NCBI GenBank assembly: GCA_003695555.1
Contig: RFIU01000099.1
Coordinates: 1-5,508 of the forward strand
Source: Alphaproteobacteria bacterium
Lineage (GTDB): Bacteria; Pseudomonadota; Alphaproteobacteria; Sphingomonadales; Rhodothalassiaceae
Direction of reading: 5' to 3'
DNA: 5,508 nucleotides
The notes under the pieces were generated by a model. That model did no database searches. It was not told the origin of the DNA and worked only from the letters and a program-made list of their open reading frames with translations. The translations under genes were made by a program, and so were the position numbers. This document shows, in pieces, positions 1 through 5,508 of this stretch (position 1 is its first letter; each line of letters begins with the position of its first letter).

Positions 1-123
1 CAGTATCGCGGCGGCAAGACCAGGGTGATCGGCTTTTTCGTCGGGCAGGTGATGAAGGAAACCCGCGGTCAGGCCAATCCTGCAGTGGTCAACAAGCTGC
101 TGAAGGAACGGCTCGACGGCTGA
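1..123 (+). CDS. gatB: GatB C-terminus: Asp-tRNA(Asn)/Glu-tRNA(Gln) amidotransferase subunit B (partial, 5' end outside window)
   Basis: The window opens in frame 1 with 40 codons ending in TGA at 121-123. The peptide contains RGGKTRVIGFFVGQVMK followed by ANPAVVNKLLKERL, which is the typical end of the GatB/YqeY tail domain (family knowledge). That helical domain grips the tRNA in the GatCAB complex, which converts misacylated Glu-tRNA(Gln) and Asp-tRNA(Asn) to the correct amide forms in the cytoplasm. The catalytic cradle domain lies outside the window, so only the tail can be judged; the tail looks intact and ends at the usual place. Nothing downstream is close enough to be co-translated: the next gene starts 280 bases later, after a hairpin. 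The identification rests on motif recognition of a short but well-conserved segment. Confidence 0.9.
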   Translation, partial: QYRGGKTRVIGFFVGQVMKETRGQANPAVVNKLLKERLDG

Positions 124-140
124 TGTAGATGACGATGCGA

Positions 141-164
141 CCCCACCCGTTTGACGGGCCGGGG
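141..164 (+). terminator. Terminator-like GC hairpin after gatB
   Basis: Eighteen bases after the gatB stop, CCCGT (146-150) pairs with ACGGG (154-158) around a TTG loop. The outer CCCC (141-144) pairs with GGGG (161-164) across a small A/CC internal loop. The stem is strong and well placed to end the gatB transcript, but no T-run follows on the plus strand, so it is not a textbook intrinsic terminator. It could act with Rho or merely stabilise the 3' end. Confidence 0.45.
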
Positions 165-389
165 CTACAACCGGTGATGAAAGAGGTGGGCAACATCGGG
201 CTAGGGCCGCGAAGCGTATTCTGTGCGTATGATGCTGGATCGGCACCACGACAAGGAAGGTGAATGGCCGGGTGACTGAATCGTCATGTCTGCCGTGAAC
301 CAACCCGTATCCTGGATGCGGCCGGATTTCATTCCCTGAACTGGCAAGACCGTTATCCCTTTCCTTCCTAGCGAGTTGAGGGAATCGAC
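165..389 (+). other. Non-coding region with RNA-like structure; possible degenerate group II intron domain I remnant
   Basis: No convincing coding sequence is present on either strand; the minus-strand open frame here has no recognisable features. CCGTATC (305-311) pairs with GATGCGG (315-321) around a CTG loop as a 7-bp stem with one G-U pair. Alternatively GGCCG (266-270) can pair with CGGCC (319-323), enclosing a small TGAC/GTCA hairpin (273-276 with 283-286). The run AAGGAAGGTGAATGGCCGGG and the following stretch remind me of the domain I region of bacterial group II introns. I see no reverse transcriptase, no domain V and no defined ends, so this is at most a remnant. It could equally be an unrelated 5' leader of the downstream transporter gene. 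No canonical sigma-70 promoter stands out. Confidence 0.22.
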
Positions 390-407
390 ATGGAGCATGA
401 GCGATGA
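390..407 (+). promoter_or_regulatory. Five-codon minicistron (MEHER) overlapping the SulP start
   Basis: GAGGGA at 378-383 lies 6 bases before an ATG at 390, which opens a five-codon frame reading MEHER and stopping with TGA at 405-407. That stop overlaps the transporter start as ATGA (404-407), the classical arrangement for translational coupling. The transporter also has its own GGAG at 392-395, 8 bases before its ATG, inside the minicistron. Whether the minicistron is translated is not shown; a chance ATG beside a purine-rich stretch is a fair alternative. Confidence 0.3.
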
Positions 408-2093
408 AATGGCTTGGTCTGTCTTTCGAGGATCTTCGTCATTGGCGCAGTCATCTGAAAGGAGATGTCTTCGGTGGCATTACGGCGGCGATCGTCGCCT
501 TGCCTCTGGCGCTGGCCTTCGGTGTCGCCTCCGGACTTGGAGCAGCCGCCGGCCTGTGGGGTGCGATCGCGCTCGGTTTCTTTGCGGCGCTGTTCGGTGG
601 AACGCCTACCCAGGTGTCCGGGCCGACGGGACCGATGACGGTCGTTATGGCCGGGATCGCCGCCCAGTTCGCTGATCGACCGGGGGGTCATCTTCGCAAT
701 CGTCATGATGGCAGGCCTGGTGCAGATCCTTCTCGGTCTGCTCCGTTTCGGTCGCTTCGTCGCCCTGATGCCTTATCCCGTAATTTCAGGATTCATGAGC
801 GGTATCGGCGTGATCATCATCATCCTGGAGCTTCCGCCCCTGCTGGGCGTAGATTCCCCCGGTGGTGGCGTGCTGGGAACCTTGCGGAGTCTGCCGGAGA
901 TCTTTTCGCAGATTTCCCCTGCAGCGGCGTCACTGGGGCTTGGAACATTTATGCTGGTGCTGTTCTGGCCTCGTCGTCTGACGGCCGTGTTGCCCAGTCC
1001 ACTGGTTGCCCTGATCCTCGGGACAGTTCTGGCAGCGTTCCTTCTTCCCGGCGTCCCGACGATCGGTCTCATTCCCCAGGGACTGCCGACCCCTCACCTT
1101 CCCGTGATCGATTGGTCGGCGCTTCCCGTTATGGTTCAGAGCGCGCTGGTACTTGCCGTCCTGGGAATGATAGATACCTTGCTGACTGCCTTGGTTGCCG
1201 ACAATCTGACCGAATCGGAGCACCGGCCCGATCAGGAACTCTTCGGTCAGGGTATTGGCAATTTCTTGGCCGGCATCATTGGCGGCATTCCCGGTGCGGG
1301 TGCGACCATGCGTACCGTCATCAATATCCAGAGCGGCGGCCGGACACGCCTGTCGGGCATGATCCATGCCCTTATCCTGCTCGCATTCGTCCTGGGACTG
1401 GCGCCGTTGGCGGCGCATATTCCCCATGCGGTACTGGCAGGAATTCTGTTGAAGGTGGGTTTTGATATCATCGACTGGCACGGTCTTCGCCAGATGGCCA
1501 AGGCTCCGGGCGAGGGGACCGTCTTCATGGGGATCGTCTTCGTGCTGACGGTCCTCGTCGATCTGATCACCGCCGTTGGAGTTGGTCTGTTCCTTTCGGC
1601 GATCTTGACGCTGGATCGACTTTCCCAGTTTCAATTGGCGAATATAGAGGCAATCGTTGATGGGGACAGCCCGCATCTGACTGCCGAGGAGAAGGAGCTG
1701 CTTCAGCGTGCCGGCGGTCGCCTGGTTTTCTATCGGCTGGCTGGCCCCTTCAGCTTCGGGGCGGCAAAGGGGATGGTTCGCCGGTTGAGCCGCGGGGATC
1801 TTTACGATGCACTCGTTCTGGACTTTTCCGAAGTCCCCTTTCTCGATACCAGCGCCGCGCGTGCCATCGAGGACGCCATTCAGCGCACGCGTCGGGCCGG
1901 CAAGATCGTCTTCCTGATCGGGCTGAAGGAACGGCCGCGTCGTTTGCTGGAGCGGATGGGAGCGCTGGCGGGGCTGCCCCTCGACGCCATCAGGGAAAAC
2001 CGAACCGAAGCCATTCGTGCGGCACTGGATGAGCTGGGGTTGGGCCATGAGGAGGCTGCAAAAAACCGACCTGCGAAGGGCGGTCAAGGATGA
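404..2093 (+). CDS. SulP-family anion transporter, BicA-like (SulP core + STAS domain), interrupted by a +1 frameshift
   Basis: Predicted inner-membrane secondary transporter of the SulP/SLC26 family, which takes up bicarbonate, sulfate or similar anions. ATG 404 follows an in-frame stop at 398 and a GGAG with 8-base spacing, so this start is well defined. Codons 1-94 read in one frame; the rest, starting VIFAIVMMAGLVQILLG, reads in the next frame up to TGA 2091-2093. Removing one G from the G6 run at 682-687 gives a continuous 562-residue protein, the normal family length. Hydrophobic helices run from about residue 22 to 405, and the STAS domain from about 438 to 548 with DTS at 481-483. Overall it resembles cyanobacterial BicA closely. 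From memory of that structure, the Na+/bicarbonate-site residues map here to T69, D257, T261 and the GAT at 299-301, all present. The substrate is not proven. As assembled, the gene encodes only a truncated, garbled product: either a true mutation or a homopolymer sequencing error. Confidence 0.85.
682..687 (+). other. Frameshift site: G6 run in the SulP gene
   Basis: The reading ...GAT CGA CCG GGG GGT CAT leaves the family alignment after the glycine. With five Gs instead of six it reads GAT CGA CCG GGG GTC ATC and continues into VIFAIVMMAG, as expected for SulP. The indel is therefore localised to this run (or within a few bases of it). No known programmed +1 frameshift signal is recognised here. 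Confidence 0.8.
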
Positions 2094-2125
2094 ACAGTCC
2101 AATGCCGGCAGGCGCGGGGCTCGCA

Positions 2126-2158
2126 GCTCGGGGGCGGAGTTTTCCTTCCCCCGGGAGC
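2126..2158. terminator. Hairpin between the convergent SulP and solute-binding genes
   Basis: GCTC (2126-2129) pairs with GAGC (2155-2158) and GGGGG (2130-2134) pairs with CCCCC (2148-2152), leaving two bulged Gs on the 3' side. A GGA/TCC pair inside the loop could extend it. It sits in the 69-base gap between two convergent stop codons, the expected position for a bidirectional terminator. No clear T-run follows on either strand, so function is plausible but not secured. Confidence 0.4.
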
Positions 2159-2162
2159 GAAA

Positions 2163-3272
2163 TCAGTGATGCTGTCCCGTCCTGATCGAATCATTAGCGA
2201 TACTGGGCGTGCTTGCCGCCCATTCTTCGAGCAGCGGGCGGATCACCTTCAGCTTGTGGGCGACGGCGGCGTAATCGATCGGCATGACATGCAGCTGGTC
2301 GAGAGAGCGCATGCCTTCAGGCGGGGCGACATTCGGATGCAGCGGAATCTGGTGCGCAGGCGATTTTGCCAGCATCTCTTCGGCCTCGCGTGAGAGCAGG
2401 AAATCGATCAGCTTGCGTGCCGCTGCCGGATGCGGTGCGCCGGCAATCAGTACCGCCGCATTCGGAACGATGAAGACGCCGAGCCCATCCGGGCTCTGGT
2501 CCGGCCATATCATCCGCACCGGCTTGCCGGCCTCGATCATCGCCAGGGCATCGTCGGTATCGACGAGCGCGAAGTCGGCCAGGCCGTCGGCGACCAGGCG
2601 GGCGCTGTGGATGTTGCCGGGGGTCACTCGCACGCCATTGGTCCGCATCTTCTCCAGGAACTGCCGTCCGCGTGCATCGCCCCACAGCACGAACAGGGCG
2701 GCAAGATGCTCGGCCGTCGTGCCATGGCGCGGATGGGCGATCACCGAGCGCGATCGCCATCGCGGATCGGTATAGGCGAGAATCGAGGCGGGTACGGGCG
2801 CCACCCCTGCGCCGACCAGCAGGACACGTGCCCGAGCGGCAAAACCGGTCCAGTATCCTTCCGGGTCGCGCCAGCGTGCTTCGATATCGCCGGCATTGGG
2901 CGACAGATAGGGTGCGCTTACCCCCTCGCGCTTCAGCAGTTCGGCACGGATCGGCGCATTCGCCCAATAGACGTCCGCCTTCGGGGCCGGCTTTTCGGCG
3001 ATCAGACGCTCGATAAGGGCGCTGCCCTTGGTCTCTTCGGTATCATGGACCGCATGAACCGTGATGCCGGTCTTCTCTTCGAAGGCCTGCAGGACGGGCT
3101 GTGAGAAGGACCGGTCATGGCTGACATAGACGACCACCTGCGCCTGATTCGCCTCTTGCGCCTTTGCCGTGAAAACAGAACCGGCAGTGGCCGACACGAA
3201 GATCAGCAGAGCGAGCGAAAGGGGCAGACCTTTCGCTCGTTGGCGCATCATCGAAGGCAAGAGGCGGATCAT
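2163..3272 (-). CDS. Periplasmic solute-binding protein, Fe3+-binding (FbpA/FutA)-like family, orphan
   Basis: Predicted periplasmic receptor of an ABC importer (family 1 extracellular solute-binding protein). With the start at ATG 3272 the protein has 369 residues. A basic N-region (MMRQRAKG) and the hydrophobic run LPLSLALLIFVSATAG lead to an AKA cleavage site at residues 36-38, i.e. a secretory signal peptide. The mature part begins QVVVYVSHDRSFSQPVLQAF and continues with EKTGI, the first beta-alpha unit shared with Fe3+-binding proteins, then KADVYWAN and later GVFIVPNAAVLI and a RKLIDFLLS helix. The frame stays open upstream to TTG 3380, but that start has no ribosome binding site and would add a second hydrophobic stretch. 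ATG 3272 has a GGAG 10 bases upstream; ATG 3251/3248 are alternatives. Where Fe-binding relatives carry adjacent tyrosines, this protein has VDTDDALAM, so iron may not be the ligand. No permease or ATPase gene is in the window. It runs convergent to the SulP gene and divergent from the kinase. Confidence 0.82.
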   Translation of the reverse strand: MIRLLPSMMRQRAKGLPLSLALLIFVSATAGSVFTAKAQEANQAQVVVYVSHDRSFSQPVLQAFEEKTGITVHAVHDTEETKGSALIERLIAEKPAPKADVYWANAPIRAELLKREGVSAPYLSPNAGDIEARWRDPEGYWTGFAARARVLLVGAGVAPVPASILAYTDPRWRSRSVIAHPRHGTTAEHLAALFVLWGDARGRQFLEKMRTNGVRVTPGNIHSARLVADGLADFALVDTDDALAMIEAGKPVRMIWPDQSPDGLGVFIVPNAAVLIAGAPHPAAARKLIDFLLSREAEEMLAKSPAHQIPLHPNVAPPEGMRSLDQLHVMPIDYAAVAHKLKVIRPLLEEWAASTPSIANDSIRTGQHH

Positions 3273-3431
3273 GGGGTGGCTGCTCCGGCAGGTTGCGGGA
3301 AGGAAAAGATGATATCCGATCAGGGAAATGCCGACAATGACCGCCGTCTTGATCCGTTCCCGTTCCCATTTGTTCGACAACTGACAGCGTCGAGCGCGAA
3401 ATGAACCAAAGTCACAACCAGATCGAGTAAA

Positions 3432-3446
3432 TTAACCGGATATTAA
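3432..3446. promoter_or_regulatory. Perfect CtrA box TTAA-N7-TTAA in the divergent intergenic region
   Basis: TTAACCGGATATTAA matches the full CtrA consensus TTAA-N7-TTAA, including the common C after the first half-site. It lies in an AT-rich island within otherwise GC-rich DNA, upstream of the histidine kinase (124 bases from GTG 3570) and 160 bases upstream of the divergent solute-binding gene. In alphaproteobacteria, CtrA bound near -35 activates cell-cycle and motility genes; if so here, transcription would start near 3470-3480, favouring a kinase start downstream of 3453. Direction of action and occupancy are inferred. Confidence 0.55.
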
Positions 3447-3452
3447 GGCAAT

Positions 3453-3536
3453 GTGACCGAAGCTGGAAGTGTGTGCGCTGCGCCGATGCGCGCGGACGGG
3501 GCGAGGTGCATCCGAAGGCCGGTCGGCTTCGGTCAC
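3453..3536 (+). repeat. 11-bp perfect inverted repeat flanking a structured leader segment
   Basis: GTGACCGAAGC (3453-3463) is exactly complementary to GCTTCGGTCAC (3526-3536), and pairing can extend inward by G-U, G-C and G-U pairs. Inside, GATGC (3485-3489) pairs with GCATC (3508-3512). If transcribed, this forms a long stem-loop ahead of the kinase start, and its 5' arm contains the most upstream possible start codon (GTG 3453). It may be a leader RNA structure or a protein-binding site; no known riboswitch is recognised. Confidence 0.4.
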
Positions 3537-3559
3537 CGGCGGCTTCTTCGCGCTCGGGC

Positions 3560-3569
3560 AGGAAATCCG

Positions 3570-3572
<3 letters not shown>
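3560..3572 (+). promoter_or_regulatory. Ribosome binding site that decides the kinase start
   Basis: AGGA at 3560-3563 is spaced 6 bases before GTG 3570. The alternatives are weaker: ATG 3597 has only a distant AGAAGG (15 bases) and GTG 3453 has AAGG with a spacing of just 4. This supports GTG 3570 as the start, although conserved protein sequence begins only around ATG 3597. Confidence 0.45.
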
Positions 3573-4778
<1,206 letters not shown>

Positions 4779-4802
4779 ACGGGCGTTGGCGACGTCTTTA
4801 TG

Positions 4803-4816
4803 GGTGCTTATGCACC
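4803..4816 (+). terminator. Weak hairpin after the kinase gene
   Basis: GGTGC and GCACC form a 5-bp stem with a TTAT loop, 24 bases after the kinase stop codon. Only a short GATTTCC follows. Its position fits a terminator, but the stem is short and there is no proper T-run; chance is a real alternative. Confidence 0.22.
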
Positions 4817-4970
4817 GATTTCCTCCCCGCGCCTGCCGACCTTTCGTCAATGGCGGATCGCGATTCCCGATCGGTCCAATGAGAGAGCGGCAGACAAGCA
4901 AATCGCAAGATCGGCAGGATGGCCGATGGAATTCGGGGCCTTCTTTCCTCTCCCCAGCGTTGCAGCGCCG

Positions 4971-4985
4971 TTAACCAAATTTCAA
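4971..4985. promoter_or_regulatory. CtrA-like box TTAA-N7-TCAA upstream of the Sel1 gene
   Basis: TTAACCAAATTTCAA matches the CtrA consensus at seven of eight fixed positions, with C replacing T in the second half-site. It shares the TTAACC start with the perfect box at 3432-3446. It sits 135 bases before ATG 5121, so a transcript starting about 35 bases beyond it would include the whole Sel1 gene. Weaker evidence than for the first box. Confidence 0.35.
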
Positions 4986-5120
4986 ACCGAAGCAACGAAC
5001 CATTGACACAGCGCGCGACCTATGCCGGGGCGCTGACGTGCTGGGGCCGGCAGGGCGGTGTCGATGCGTGTGACGAACGATAGGAACGGGCCGGGGATCC
5101 CCCGGATGGAGAGGGAGCCG

Positions 5121-5411
5121 ATGGCGATGGCCAGGCAAGATCGGCAGTTGCGAAAGCTCTTGGGCGAACGTTTGCAGGCGGCCGAACATGGCGATGCGAA
5201 GGCGTTCTATGATCTCGGCCTCTATTATGCGCTGGGTCAGGGCGTGCCGCGCGATCTGGTGGCGGCGCACAAATGGTTCAATCTCGCCGCATGCTGCGGC
5301 GTCCGCCAGGCCGAGGTCGAACGCCGCGAACTGGCGGCAGAAATGGCGCCCCCCGAGATTGCTACCGCCCAGCGTGCCGCACGCGAATGGATGATGCGCC
5401 ACGGATCCTGA
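5121..5411 (+). CDS. Small Sel1-repeat protein
   Basis: A 96-residue soluble protein. Residues 25-60 (GDAKAFYDLGLYYALGQG, then VPRDLVAAHKWFNLAA) form one clear Sel1/TPR-like repeat with the usual G, LG, Y, G-GV and A--W pattern. A shorter helix pair follows (AEVERRELAAEM) with a tail IATAQRAAREW. Small single-repeat proteins ending this way are widespread in alphaproteobacteria (recollection). Sel1 repeats are helical protein-interaction modules; the partner and role of this one are unknown. No signal peptide or membrane segment is seen, so it is probably cytoplasmic. The frame is open back to GTG 5058, but the purine-rich GGAGAGGGAG at 5108-5117, just before ATG 5121, is the best ribosome binding site. 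ATG 5106 and ATG 5127 are alternatives. It is probably transcribed alone, possibly under the CtrA-like box upstream. Confidence 0.75.
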   Translation: MAMARQDRQLRKLLGERLQAAEHGDAKAFYDLGLYYALGQGVPRDLVAAHKWFNLAACCGVRQAEVERRELAAEMAPPEIATAQRAAREWMMRHGS

Positions 5412-5412
5412 A

Positions 5413-5443
5413 CCGCCGGTGATCGGTCTGCCTCGGCCGGCGG
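5413..5443 (+). terminator. Hairpin immediately after the Sel1 gene
   Basis: CCGCCGG (5413-5419) is exactly complementary to CCGGCGG (5437-5443) with a 17-base loop, beginning one base after the Sel1 stop codon. The arms are strong and the position is right for a terminator, but the loop is long and no T-run follows. The remaining 65 bases of the window hold no gene I can support. Confidence 0.4.
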
Positions 5444-5508
5444 GCAAGTGGTGGCGAGGCTGCTTACGATCGCCCGAGCTTGAACAGACGCGATCGCATA
5501 TGATGCGG

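Larger units (their letters stand above)
4779..5120. other. 342-base gap between kinase and Sel1 gene: hairpins and a CtrA-like box, no gene seen
   Basis: Open frames here are shadows or run-ons without protein-like composition. The stretch holds a small hairpin just after the kinase stop, a second hairpin ATCGGC (4910-4915)/GCCGAT (4922-4927), and a GGCC-based stem (4921-4940) followed by a pyrimidine tract (ttctttcct) that could serve as a late terminator for the kinase. Further on come the CtrA-like box and a TTGACA at 5003-5008. The latter has no acceptable -10 element at 16-18 bases, so I do not call a sigma-70 promoter. Confidence 0.5.

Noticed and set aside
241..300. Cobalamin-riboswitch-like words (GGAAGGTGAAT) upstream of the transporter
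   Set aside because: The conserved CCGCNACTGT and GCCACTG elements and the expected junctions are absent.
705..2093. Treating the second half of the SulP gene as an independent gene starting at ATG 705
   Set aside because: No ribosome binding site precedes ATG 705 and the start falls in the middle of a conserved membrane helix; the upstream 94 codons supply exactly the missing part.
930..2102. Long minus-strand open frame opposite the SulP gene
   Set aside because: It is the antisense of a strongly conserved membrane protein, rich in Q, R and N with no recognisable domain; a GC-codon shadow.
5003..5031. Sigma-70 promoter using TTGACA at 5003
   Set aside because: At the proper 16-18 base spacing the sequence is GC-rich; the only TATGCC lies 12 bases away.
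5467..5497. Repeated CGATCGC (5467-5473 and 5491-5497) as an operator pair
   Set aside because: CGATCG-type words are common in this GC-rich sequence and nothing else supports a binding site.

Overview
The window comes from a GC-rich bacterial chromosome, most likely an alphaproteobacterium (perhaps Rhodospirillales-like; inference). Three things point there: a histidine kinase whose H-box region resembles the PleC/DivJ class, a short Sel1-repeat protein of a type common in that class, and two CtrA-type boxes (TTAA-N7-TTAA, and a one-mismatch copy) placed in intergenic DNA. No insertion sequence with a transposase, CRISPR array, tRNA or rRNA was seen.

Layout. Positions 1-123 are the 3' end of gatB, followed by a strong GC hairpin. 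A non-coding stretch of about 240 bases follows; it has RNA-like secondary structure and a loose resemblance to group II intron domain I. Positions 404-2093 encode a SulP-family anion transporter of BicA type (12-14 membrane helices plus a C-terminal STAS domain). It is interrupted by a single extra G in a G6 run at 682-687, so the assembled sequence does not encode an intact protein. Convergent to it, on the minus strand, is a periplasmic solute-binding protein (2163-3272) related to Fe3+-binding proteins but without the diagnostic tyrosine pair, and with no permease or ATPase gene nearby. Divergent from that, on the plus strand, is a soluble hybrid-less sensor histidine kinase with an N-terminal CBS-like sensor region (3570-4778). 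A 340-base gap with hairpins and a second CtrA-like box leads to a 96-residue Sel1-repeat protein (5121-5411), and the window ends in non-coding sequence.

How the parts may work together. The genes look like independent single transcription units rather than one operon. The most coherent story is regulatory: a perfect CtrA box lies upstream of a PleC/DivJ-like kinase, and a near-perfect one lies upstream of the Sel1 gene. Both may therefore belong to the CtrA cell-cycle/motility regulon, and the kinase may feed back on that pathway. This is inference from motif and domain type. No wholly new system is evident.
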